Assembly: GCA_005791685.1 (NCBI GenBank)
Contig: SXVG01000002.1
Span: 1 to 10,169 of the forward strand
Direction of reading: 5' to 3'
DNA: 10,169 bases
Source: Methylotenera sp.
GTDB taxonomy: Bacteria; Pseudomonadota; Gammaproteobacteria; Burkholderiales; Methylophilaceae
The notes beneath the pieces were generated by a model that saw only the letters and a list, made by a program, of their open reading frames with translations, was not told the DNA's origin and made no database searches. Of this stretch, positions 1 through 5,880 are shown piece after piece (position 1 is the stretch's first letter; every line of letters begins with the position of its first letter). A program made the translations under genes and the position numbers.

Positions 1-768
1 CTCACCATGGTCAGTGAGGTCTTCCGTGCGCAATGATTGACCAACCATCTGCGAAAGTCTAGCCAAGGCGCTACGTTCTGCCGAATTGGCGTCGGCAAGA
101 TCACCTTGCGTTTGTGCAAGGCGTGCTGCAATGAGCTCACGGTCCACTTCGGCGGAAGCACCCCCTTGTATGCGTCGGCTCACGCTCTCGGCATATCCAT
201 TCAACAGGCCAACGCCCTCAGTCAGCGCTTCCATGCGCCCATGCGCCTGTATCCAATCAGCCCAAACGGCGGTCATGCGCAGAGCAAGGTTGTATTGAGC
301 GTCACTGACTAAAGCTTGTGCGGAATCCGCGCGGGATTGGGCTGCCGCAAGCCCTGCATCCAGCCTACCTCCAGCCCACAAGGGTTGTTGTACCGTCAGA
401 ACGGCCGCCGTATTCCCCTCTCTCTGCAAAACCTGCATGGATGGAGTTGGCCAGTACTGACCGCGAGCCGAGGCAATTTCCGCTTGCGTTGCCCCCTGTT
501 CTGCACGCGCAGAGGCGATGCTAGGGTGCTTCTGCACTGCCGAGGCGATCAGGCGATCCAGCGCAAGATAAGGATCGGTAGTGGATTTAGTAATGGCATT
601 CGCGGGTTCAGCCACGTCGGGCAGACTGATTTCATCGACGTTTTGGGCAAAACAAAACGGCAGCCCCGACAGCCAAAAAAACAGGGCAAGCCACAAGATT
701 ACAAGGCGCGATCTGCTAGGCATAGGCTGTGCTGTGCTGTGCTGCAACAGTTTGCTTATCAACTTCAT
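1..768 (-). CDS. TolC-family outer membrane efflux/secretion protein, 3' part missing at window edge
   Basis: The reverse strand stays open from an ATG at 768 to the window edge, giving the first 256 residues of a longer protein. Residues 1-42 contain a basic stretch and a hydrophobic segment (VILWLALFFWLSGLPFCFA), a signal peptide with likely cleavage after FCFA. The mature part shows TolC-family features: ALDRLIASAVQKHPSIASAR near residues 65-84, an AEIASARGQYWPTPSMQV segment, a QQPLWAGGRLDAGLAAAQS strand-helix transition, and long alanine-rich amphipathic helices. Such proteins are the outer-membrane channel of RND, ABC/type I or MFP-linked export systems. Two starts are possible: 768, or an internal ATG at 723 that gives a more typical signal peptide. 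Neither has a good ribosome binding site. The gene diverges from a TetR regulator, which probably controls it. The partner pump genes would lie beyond the left edge. Family is confident; the exported substrate is unknown. Confidence 0.88.
   Translation of the reverse strand, partial: MKLISKLLQHSTAQPMPSRSRLVILWLALFFWLSGLPFCFAQNVDEISLPDVAEPANAITKSTTDPYLALDRLIASAVQKHPSIASARAEQGATQAEIASARGQYWPTPSMQVLQREGNTAAVLTVQQPLWAGGRLDAGLAAAQSRADSAQALVSDAQYNLALRMTAVWADWIQAHGRMEALTEGVGLLNGYAESVSRRIQGGASAEVDRELIAARLAQTQGDLADANSAERSALARLSQMVGQSLRTEDLTDHGE
726..744. repeat. Pentanucleotide tandem repeat (GCTGT, 3.8 copies) in the 5' end of the tolC-like gene
   Basis: Three full copies of GCTGT plus GCTG run without interruption. 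They lie between the two possible start codons of the tolC-like gene (768 and 723) and encode HSTAQ on its reverse strand. A five-base unit would shift frame if copy number changed for translation begun at 768, but not for translation begun at 723. The copy number is low, so slippage may be rare. Confidence 0.6.
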
Positions 769-794
769 ATTTTGTCTAGTTATTAAGTGAAGTT
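761..794. promoter_or_regulatory. Inverted repeat spanning the start of the tolC-like gene
   Basis: AACTTCA (761-767) and TGAAGTT (788-794) form a perfect 7-bp inverted repeat with a 20-nt spacer, covering the upstream start codon of the tolC-like gene. It could be a regulator site or an mRNA hairpin over the translation start. Two other short symmetric motifs lie nearby: AGCATGCT at 806-813 and TTGTGACAA at 817-825. None is long enough to assign firmly. Confidence 0.3.
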
Positions 795-870
795 AAACGA
801 AGTGTAGCATGCTGTATTGTGACAACAAACCAATTAAATAAACTGTGCAAAGTCTCAAATTAACTCTTTC

Positions 871-899
871 TTGCTTAACTGGTTTTCATTTAATACACT
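871..899 (+). promoter_or_regulatory. Candidate promoter of the TetR-family gene
   Basis: TTGCTT (871-876) and TACACT (894-899) are 17 nt apart, a sigma70-like arrangement with three and four consensus matches, about 65 nt before the regulator's start codon. The match is weak and rests mostly on spacing and position. Confidence 0.3.
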
Positions 900-904
900 T
901 ATTG

Positions 905-944
905 AACCGAAGTCCATCACTGAATTTTAAACAAGCGGTCGGTT
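905..944. promoter_or_regulatory. Candidate operator (inverted repeat) in front of the TetR-family gene
   Basis: AACCGA (905-910) and TCGGTT (939-944) form an inverted repeat just downstream of the candidate -10 element and upstream of the start codon. TetR-family repressors usually bind such dyads in their own divergent promoter region. The half-sites are only 6 bp and the 28-nt spacing is wide, so this is tentative. Confidence 0.25.
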
Positions 945-962
945 TTTATTAAAGAATGCACC

Positions 963-1658
963 ATGACTAATCCAAAACCCCATAAAGCCCTGACAAAAGC
1001 CAACTCCCCAGTTAAGAAAACCGGTCAGGGAAGTGCGTTAAGAAAACGCTTACTGAAAGCGGACACAGCGGTGGTGGGTGAAAGCCGAGAAAAGATACTG
1101 ATAGCCGCCCGTGCTTGCTTTGCCAAACAGGGCTTTGCTGGCACTTCCATTAAAGACATACAAGAGGCTGCTGGCTTTTCTCGGGGCAACCTGTACCACC
1201 ATTTCAAAACCAAAGAAGACATTGTTCATACCATCATCAGGCAAAACCTAGGCAAATTTTGTGATCACGTTGAATTAATCTTAAAAGAATTGGATGAACG
1301 CAATCCAAGTTTAGCTGATGTGATTCGTGAATTAGCCAGCCTTGCTGAAGAAATCACCAAAGGGCCGGGTAAAGGCATGGCTTTTCATGTCTGGTCATTG
1401 GCCATGGTCGAGCCTGAAGTGCGCGCCACCATGACCACCTGTTTTGAGCGCATACGCAGCGCACTTGAAAAGAAAATAGTGACGTTGATGGATAAAGGCG
1501 AAATCAAAAAAGCCGCCAATACCGAACAACTCTCCGTCACACTGTTTGGGTTGGTTATCCCGGCATTCACTTTACAAAGCGTTTACATGGATGATAAATC
1601 TTTAGATGCAGCGGCCTACACCGCATCGCTAGCATGGCTTTTTAAGAATGGCTCATAG
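963..1658 (+). CDS. TetR/AcrR-family transcriptional regulator
   Basis: This 231-residue protein has a TetR-type DNA-binding domain at about residues 43-90: a first helix EKILIAARACFAKQGFAGTS, then IKDIQEAAGFSRGNLYHHFKTKEDI, where the GFSRGNLYHHF recognition helix is the family hallmark. Residues 100-231 form the divergent helical ligand-binding and dimerisation domain. An unusual lysine/arginine-rich tail of about 40 residues precedes the domain. No other in-frame ATG occurs before residue 139, so the start at 963 is the only ATG that keeps the HTH. The ribosome binding site is weak (AAAGAA at 951-955 region). The gene is divergent from the tolC-like gene 194 bp away, the standard layout for a local repressor of an export operon. 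The inducer cannot be read from sequence. Confidence 0.93.
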   Translation: MTNPKPHKALTKANSPVKKTGQGSALRKRLLKADTAVVGESREKILIAARACFAKQGFAGTSIKDIQEAAGFSRGNLYHHFKTKEDIVHTIIRQNLGKFCDHVELILKELDERNPSLADVIRELASLAEEITKGPGKGMAFHVWSLAMVEPEVRATMTTCFERIRSALEKKIVTLMDKGEIKKAANTEQLSVTLFGLVIPAFTLQSVYMDDKSLDAAAYTASLAWLFKNGS

Positions 1659-1711
1659 CGCACGGTCAATGTCATTAATATGGTCTTTAACCAAAACAAC
1701 CAAGAATAATT

Positions 1712-1984
1712 CTATTGAATCCTACGTCTAGCGATTTGCTCTGCTTTAGTGGGGCGCCCTCGCCTACGGGCAATGACTACTGGCTCTAACTTTGGAAATT
1801 GTGTTTCATTAATCTGTAGTGCAATCCAAGCTTCAACCTCAGCCAATGGAAAACGAACTAAGGATCCCAACTTAATGTATTTAGGTAAACTTGCTATGTT
1901 GCCACTAGAAATTCGGTTGTAAATTGTTTGACGCGCAATGCTGAGAAATGAAGCAAGCTCGGTAGGACTTAATAGTTTTTGCAT
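1712..1984 (-). CDS. AlpA/excisionase-type small DNA-binding protein
   Basis: A 90-residue protein whose first 55 residues match the helix-turn-helix fold of AlpA and excisionase-like proteins: LLSPTELASFLSIARQTIYN, then a glycine turn, LPKYIKLGSLVRFPLAEVEAWI. The SLVRFPLAEVEAWI wing is typical (usual form: G.xxRFxxxEVxxWI). The C-terminal tail RRRGRPTKAEQIARRR resembles an AT-hook (RGRP) and would hold the minor groove. AlpA-type proteins usually regulate integrase genes or excision of P4-like prophages and integrative elements. No integrase gene is visible here, so this is either a stray remnant of such an element or a stand-alone regulator. The start is well supported: AAGGAG lies 6 nt upstream on the reverse strand. 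The gene is unusually AT-rich compared with mrcA and the trp genes. Confidence 0.82.
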   Translation of the reverse strand: MQKLLSPTELASFLSIARQTIYNRISSGNIASLPKYIKLGSLVRFPLAEVEAWIALQINETQFPKLEPVVIARRRGRPTKAEQIARRRIQ

Positions 1985-1988
1985 GGTA

Positions 1989-2007
1989 ACTCCTTATACT
2001 TTGGAGT
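1989..2007 (-). promoter_or_regulatory. Dyad covering the ribosome binding site of the AlpA-like gene
   Basis: ACTCC (1989-1993) and GGAGT (2003-2007) form a perfect 5-bp inverted repeat with a 9-nt spacer. Read on the reverse strand, its 3' arm contains the GGAG of the ribosome binding site. It could be an autoregulatory operator, or an mRNA hairpin that hides the binding site. A TATATT -10-like element lies just upstream on that strand, without a clear -35 element. Confidence 0.35.
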
Positions 2008-2252
2008 AGAATATAGCTACCGCTTGGAATCATATTTTCTGCTGTAATTTGAACACAGTGGGCTTAGTAAATAGCGGTAAATTGAAGTAATAACAGGTAA
2101 GCTATTCGATTGATTTTGTTAGGCGCAACCTCTGAAACCAGCACCAGCATTGGCTTTCAGGCCACACTGTAAAGCCATTTAAAAGCCGTGACCATTTATG
2201 GTATCAATAGTATCAATTTGCTTAGTAGGCAGAATTGTTTTTTCGCCTTTTT

Positions 2253-2281
2253 AAAACCTAAACTCATTTTGACGCCGGTAA
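2253..2281 (+). repeat. Left arm of imperfect ~30-bp inverted repeat flanking the antitoxin cassette
   Basis: This arm begins AAAACCTAAA, followed by CTC and then ATTTTGACGCCG, G, TAA. The reverse complement of 2803-2832 gives AAAACCTAAA, AGCT, ATTTTGACGCCG, A, TAA. Blocks of 10 and 12 identical bases are separated by a 3- or 4-nt variable centre. The pair encloses the XRE antitoxin gene and the brnT remnant, making a unit of about 580 bp. Confidence 0.75.
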
Positions 2282-2322
2282 ATGCAAATAAAACCGAAAA
2301 AAGGTAAGGTCGGAAACGGATT

Positions 2323-2652
2323 TTAAAAGCTAAGTGCCGCCAATGCGGCTTCAGGGGCTTTGTCTAACACTTTAAGTAAGGCTTTAGCTGGGCCAGTTGG
2401 GCTACGTTTGCCTTGCTCCCAGTTGCGTACCGTGTCCAGCGATATGTCTAGCCTAGCTGAAAATTCTACTTGAGTTAAACCTAAGCACCTACGCACTCTT
2501 TTTGCAAATTTAGCGGCATCCAACATGGCATCCATTTCATCCATCGCCAGATGATTGTTTATATCTTCCTCGGTTGTGGCATCCACGCGCGCCGGATCAA
2601 TACGTCCAATAGTTAAAGTGTTAGGGGTTATCTTCATTGAGCTTGTTTTCAT
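2323..2652 (-). CDS. XRE-type helix-turn-helix protein, antitoxin-like, orphaned partner of a BrnT-like toxin
   Basis: The protein has 109 residues. Residues 1-48 are an acidic N-terminal arm (RIDPARVDATTEEDINNHLAM...), the sort that wraps a partner toxin. Residues 50-95 are a Cro/CI-type HTH: FAKRVRRCLGLTQVEFSARL, then DISLDTVRNWEQGKRSPTGPAKALL, where LTQVEFSARL, the turn, and TVRNWEQGKRSP are the family hallmarks. HTH antitoxins of this type accompany RelE- or BrnT-like toxins and repress their own operon. The start codon lies inside the 3' end of the brnT remnant (32-bp overlap), a normal toxin-antitoxin operon layout. AGAGAG about 10 nt upstream is a passable ribosome binding site; an ATG at codon 6 is an alternative. 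Because the toxin is truncated, this may be a solitary regulator or an anti-toxin acting on toxins elsewhere. Fold is confident; role is inferred. Confidence 0.85.
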   Translation of the reverse strand: MKTSSMKITPNTLTIGRIDPARVDATTEEDINNHLAMDEMDAMLDAAKFAKRVRRCLGLTQVEFSARLDISLDTVRNWEQGKRSPTGPAKALLKVLDKAPEAALAALSF

Positions 2653-2728
2653 AATGCGTTATCTCTCTTTGGTTGGCTTTGCGCGCTGAAATGATGCGCA
2701 TCATTTCATGCTGATCAATGTAGTTCAT
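2621..2728 (-). pseudogene. C-terminal remnant of a BrnT-like toxin
   Basis: The reverse-strand frame from 2728 encodes 35 residues containing MRIISARKANQREITHYE. This matches the C-terminal signature of the BrnT/COG2929 toxin family as I know it (typically R-I-I-S-A-R-K-A-x-x-x-E-x-x-x-Y-E). BrnT proteins are about 90 residues, and their N-terminal half (the F-E-W-D-x-x-K-x-x-x-N-x-x-K-H-G-V type motif) is absent. The frame upstream of 2728 runs to a stop within about 40 nt without toxin-like sequence, and I found no such motif in the other reverse frames up to 2880. The remnant overlaps the start of the XRE gene as an intact toxin gene would. It is probably inactive. The alternative is a short independent peptide that uses AAGTAGG as a weak ribosome binding site. 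Confidence 0.65.
2687..2708. promoter_or_regulatory. Perfect 22-bp palindrome upstream of the XRE gene
   Basis: The half-site TGAAATGATGC is followed directly by its exact reverse complement GCATCATTTCA, with no spacer. It begins 35 bp upstream of the XRE start codon and lies inside the brnT remnant, where it encodes part of HEMMRIIS. XRE-type antitoxins bind such dyads to repress their own operon, so this is a strong operator candidate. It could also fold into a hairpin in RNA. Confidence 0.6.
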
Positions 2729-2802
2729 TGGCCTACTTAAAGCAAGTGCATTTGTCGATTTTTAAGAGCAGGCATTTTATTCGCGGCGCTGATTGCTTAG
2801 TC

Positions 2803-2832
2803 TTATCGGCGTCAAAATAGCTTTTAGGTTTT
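2803..2832 (-). repeat. Right arm of imperfect ~30-bp inverted repeat flanking the antitoxin cassette
   Basis: On the reverse strand this reads AAAACCTAAAAGCT followed by ATTTTGACGCCG and ATAA, the mirror of the arm at 2253-2281. Its outer end joins directly to the CACAGAGACAC-type motif at 2829-2847, upstream of mrcA. I see no obvious target-site duplication outside the two arms. Confidence 0.75.
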
Positions 2833-2847
2833 CTCTGTGTCTCTGTG
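2829..2847 (-). repeat. Short dispersed repeat, CACAGAGACAC type, copy 1
   Basis: The reverse strand reads CACAGAGACACAGAGAAAA. A related copy at 10087-10113 has the same start and end with an extra TGAGGCAC inside. It lies between the right inverted-repeat arm and the mrcA promoter region. Motifs like this are widespread as intergenic filler in proteobacterial genomes; its function is unknown. Confidence 0.55.
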
Positions 2848-2860
2848 ACGAAATGCCCTT

Positions 2861-2866
2861 TATAAT
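2861..2866 (+). promoter_or_regulatory. Candidate -10 element of the mrcA operon
   Basis: A perfect TATAAT sits 35 nt upstream of the mrcA start codon. No convincing -35 hexamer lies 16-18 nt before it, so the promoter call rests on the -10 box and position alone. Confidence 0.35.
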
Positions 2867-2900
2867 GACGGAACATTTTTCATAAATAATTTAAGTAAAC

Positions 2901-5228
2901 ATGACTCCTACTAAATGGTGGCACTATATTATTTTGGCAGCAATCGTGGCCGGCTTGTCGGTTACCGCGCTGATTGCGATTGCGGCGGCACTGATTTACC
3001 CAGCCTTGCCCGCACTCGACGCGCTGACCGATTACCAGCCCAAGTTACCATTGCGTGTGTATTCGGACGATGGCGCTTTAATTGCCGAATTCGGCGAGGA
3101 GCGGCGTGCTTACGTGAAGATTGAGAATGTACCGAAAAATATGAAAGACGCGGTGCTGGCGATTGAAGACAGGCGCTTTTATCAACACGGCGGCATCGAT
3201 GCAAAAGGCGTGTTGCGAGCCATTAAAAACAATGTCACCGGTCGTGCCCACGAAGGCGCCAGTACCATTACCATGCAAGTGGCGAAAAACTTTTTCACCT
3301 CGCCCAACGGTCGCCGTAACATCGTGACCAAGGTCAATGAAGCCTTGCTGGCAGTGAAAATTGAACACAATTTATCCAAAGATCAAATCCTTGAGCTGTA
3401 CATCAACCAAATTTATTTAGGCCAACGCGCCTACGGTTTTGCCGCGGCCTCACAAATGTATTACGGTAAACCGCTGAATAAATTGAACTTGGCCGAAGCC
3501 GCCTTGTTGGCTGGCCTGCCTAAAGCCCCGTCTAACTACAACCCCTTTATCAATCCTAAGCGCGCGATAGGCCGTCAGCACGAAGTATTGCGTGACATGC
3601 AGCGTTTTGGCTTTATTACGGAAAAAGTGTACCTGGCCGCATTAAAACAACCCTTGCGTTTTAAAGCCTCCAAGCAATCGCGCGATTTGTCGGCGGAATA
3701 CGTGGCGGAGATTGTGCGCGAACAATTGTACGCACAATACCAAGACGACATTTATTCCAGCGGCATCAAGGTCTACACCACCATACATAAAGCCAGCCAA
3801 GAAGCCGCCAATGCGGCGGTGCGTGAAGGGGTGTTGGACTACGACTTGCGTCATGGTTACCGTGGCCCGGAAAAAATGTTGGATGTGGCGGCGCTGTTGG
3901 CTGAGGATGAAAATGCCTTGGCCTCAGCCTTAGACGACATCGATACCGTCAGTGACTTTATCCCCGCCGTGATTACCGCCATCTCGGCCAAAGGCGTGCA
4001 ATTGCTCAGCAAAAATGGTGAAGATATCTTGGTCAGCGGCAAAGGTTTGGCTTTCGTCGAAAAAATGCTGCGCGATAAAGATCCGGCCAAGCGCTTATTA
4101 AAAGTGGGCGCCGTGGTACGCATTATTAAACAAGGTGACGCTTGGCGCATCGTGCAACTGCCGCAAGTGGAGGCGGCGCTGGTGGCGCTGGATCCGGAAA
4201 ATGGAGCGATACGCGCTTTAGTCGGTGGCTTTGACTTCAATCAAAATAAATACAACCACGTCACCCAGGCCCGCCGTCAACCCGGCTCTAGCTTTAAACC
4301 GTTTATTTATTCGGCGGCATTGGAAAAAGGCTACACGCCAGCCAGCATACTGGAAGACGCACCGTTAAATTTTGCCGCCAGCGAAACGGGCAACAAAGCG
4401 TGGTCACCGCAGAATTACGAAAACACCTTTGAGGGCGCGATTAGCTTAAGAAAAGCCTTGGCGCATTCGGTCAATACAGTAGCCATTCGGCTGTTACACG
4501 ACATTGGCCCTAGTTACGCGCAAAATTACGTCACCCGTTTTGGCTTTTCCGCGGACGATCACCCGCCTTATTTGACCATGGCTTTAGGCGCAGGCTCGAC
4601 CACGCCCATGCAAATGGCAGGGGCTTATGCGGTGTTTGCCAACGGCGGTTATCGGGTTAAACCCAATTTAATCAGCAAAATTGTCGATCATAACGGCAAG
4701 GTGCTGCTCAGCAATAAATTTGCCCAAGCCGGCAATGGCGCACCACGTGTCATCGACGCACGCAATGCCTTTATCATGAATTCCATGCTGCAAAGTGTCA
4801 TAGAAAACGGCACGGCCATGCGCGCTTTAAACCTAGGCCGCAGCGATCTTGCGGGCAAAACCGGCACCACCAATGAGCACATTGATGCCTGGTTTGCGGG
4901 CTACAGCCCCAAGCAAGTGGCGATTGCTTGGATAGGTTTTGATAAGCCGCGGCCCATGGGGCCAGGGGAAACCGGTGCCGGGGCGGCCTTGCCCATGTGG
5001 ATAAGGTATATGGCCGGCGCCTTGCGTGGCGTGCCGGAAGAAGCCATGTGGATGCCCGATGGGGTTGATGCGGTGAGCGTGCATGCCGACGACGTTGACC
5101 GGGTGGAGTATTTTTATCATGAAAATGCACCCGGGCTGCCGGCTGCCAGCCCGCCGCCTGCCACTGAAACGGTGGAACCAAGTGGGCTCAGTCAAGCCCA
5201 GCAATTATTGCAACCCGCCGCCCATTAA
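2901..5228 (+). CDS. mrcA: Penicillin-binding protein 1A, bifunctional peptidoglycan glycosyltransferase/transpeptidase
   Basis: This 775-residue protein polymerises lipid II into glycan strands and cross-links the peptides on the periplasmic face of the inner membrane. Residues 8-34 form the single N-terminal membrane anchor. The glycosyltransferase 51 domain (about 55-230) has EDRRFYQHGG with catalytic Glu89, GASTITMQVAKN (119-130), and KVNEALLA with the second conserved Glu147, followed by ILELYINQIYLGQRAYGFAA. An OB-like insert of the PBP1A class covers about 320-425. The transpeptidase domain carries Ser463-x-x-Lys466 (PGSSFKPF), Ser523-Val-Asn525 and Lys653-Thr-Gly-Thr. All catalytic residues are present, so the enzyme should be active. 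The proline-rich tail after 740 is probably disordered. The length is normal for this class. The ribosome binding site is poor. A gene of unknown function follows after 18 nt. Confidence 0.97.
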   Translation: MTPTKWWHYIILAAIVAGLSVTALIAIAAALIYPALPALDALTDYQPKLPLRVYSDDGALIAEFGEERRAYVKIENVPKNMKDAVLAIEDRRFYQHGGIDAKGVLRAIKNNVTGRAHEGASTITMQVAKNFFTSPNGRRNIVTKVNEALLAVKIEHNLSKDQILELYINQIYLGQRAYGFAAASQMYYGKPLNKLNLAEAALLAGLPKAPSNYNPFINPKRAIGRQHEVLRDMQRFGFITEKVYLAALKQPLRFKASKQSRDLSAEYVAEIVREQLYAQYQDDIYSSGIKVYTTIHKASQEAANAAVREGVLDYDLRHGYRGPEKMLDVAALLAEDENALASALDDIDTVSDFIPAVITAISAKGVQLLSKNGEDILVSGKGLAFVEKMLRDKDPAKRLLKVGAVVRIIKQGDAWRIVQLPQVEAALVALDPENGAIRALVGGFDFNQNKYNHVTQARRQPGSSFKPFIYSAALEKGYTPASILEDAPLNFAASETGNKAWSPQNYENTFEGAISLRKALAHSVNTVAIRLLHDIGPSYAQNYVTRFGFSADDHPPYLTMALGAGSTTPMQMAGAYAVFANGGYRVKPNLISKIVDHNGKVLLSNKFAQAGNGAPRVIDARNAFIMNSMLQSVIENGTAMRALNLGRSDLAGKTGTTNEHIDAWFAGYSPKQVAIAWIGFDKPRPMGPGETGAGAALPMWIRYMAGALRGVPEEAMWMPDGVDAVSVHADDVDRVEYFYHENAPGLPAASPPPATETVEPSGLSQAQQLLQPAAH

Positions 5229-5246
5229 ACGCAATGCACACCCATT

Positions 5247-5864
5247 ATGGCCAAAGAGAATTTACAACAATTGCGGCAGTTAATTGCCCAACAAGCCGCC
5301 AGAATGATGGCCGAAGAAGGCATTTCCGATTTTGCTTATGCCAAAAAAAAGGCCGGCCGCCAATTTGATACGGTGGACAACCTAGCCCTGCCATCCAATG
5401 CCGAGATAGAAGCAGAACTGAAGTTGTACAACCAGCTTTTTTTAAGCGAGGCGCAGCCTGAAAATTTGCACACCTTACGCAAAAATGCCTTGTTCACCAT
5501 GCAGTTATTGGAAAGATTTAACCCGCATTTAACCGGCGCAGTATTAGATGGCACAGCAGGCTTGGGCTCGGAAACACACATCCATTTATTTGCCGACAGC
5601 CTAAAAGAAGTGGAAATGTTCTTACTCAATCAAGGCGTGCCTTTTAACACCAATGAAAAATCCTATCGCTTGAGCAACGACGGCAAGCGCGACAAAAAAG
5701 CCAGCGCAAGAAAAAAAGTGCCGGTTTTTTCGCTGGAAACCGACGCCGGCGAAATTAAGCTCAGCGTGTTTGATGTCGATGAAATTCGGGTGGCGACCAA
5801 ACGTGCCGCCGATGGCAGCAACGCCGAGCGCGCCACCATCAGTGAGGTGATGGATTTGGTTTAA
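5247..5864 (+). CDS. Conserved hypothetical protein, possibly nucleotidyltransferase-like
   Basis: The protein has 205 residues and I do not recognise a characterised function. The N-terminal third is helical and rich in Gln, Ala and Lys (LQQLRQLIAQQAARMMAEEGISDFAYAKKKAGRQ). The middle contains HLTGAVLDGTAGLGSETHIHLFADSLKEVEMFLLNQGVPF. A G-S motif followed by an acidic FADSLKEVE strand is reminiscent of the nucleotidyltransferase (Pol-beta-like) fold, but the full metal-binding pattern is not clear. Related proteins of about 200 residues are, to my recollection, common in beta- and gammaproteobacteria and are often annotated as hypothetical or, doubtfully, as a mur ligase. There is no signal peptide, so it is cytoplasmic. 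It starts 18 nt after mrcA and is probably co-transcribed with it, although its ribosome binding site is weak. An active enzyme is only an inference. Confidence 0.75.
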   Translation: MAKENLQQLRQLIAQQAARMMAEEGISDFAYAKKKAGRQFDTVDNLALPSNAEIEAELKLYNQLFLSEAQPENLHTLRKNALFTMQLLERFNPHLTGAVLDGTAGLGSETHIHLFADSLKEVEMFLLNQGVPFNTNEKSYRLSNDGKRDKKASARKKVPVFSLETDAGEIKLSVFDVDEIRVATKRAADGSNAERATISEVMDLV

Positions 5865-5880
5865 AGCACCAAAACCATTT

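Larger units (their letters stand above)
1985..2322. other. 338-bp stretch without a recognisable gene
   Basis: No open frame here has a ribosome binding site and recognisable protein. The stretch is AT-rich. It holds a 7-bp inverted repeat TGGCTTT/AAAGCCA (2151-2157 and 2171-2177, 13-nt loop), a 2-copy tandem 9-mer ending in GTATCAAT (2200-2217), and at its right side the left arm of a larger inverted repeat (2253-2281). A short reverse-strand frame near 2124-2180 could encode about 19 residues but has no support. The stretch may be decayed mobile-element DNA, given the AlpA-like gene beside it. Confidence 0.5.

Noticed and set aside
37..790. Several forward-strand open frames across the left end
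   Set aside because: They are shadows of the reverse-strand tolC-like gene, which has a signal peptide and family-like sequence; the forward frames show none.
2116..2130. GTTAGGC-like core resembling an integron attC end
   Set aside because: Only one core-like motif is present, with no paired site, no hairpin of attC form and no integrase gene nearby.
2124..2180. Reverse-strand frame of about 19 residues starting at an ATG
   Set aside because: No ribosome binding site, no known family, and it lies across the inverted repeat at 2151-2177.
2200..2217. Two tandem GTATCAAT units as possible replication iterons
   Set aside because: Only two copies, no replication initiator gene nearby, and the setting is chromosomal.
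2285..2322. CCGA/TCGG hairpin followed by a T-rich run on the reverse strand, possible terminator of the XRE gene
   Set aside because: The stem is only 4 bp with a 12-13-nt loop, too weak to call.
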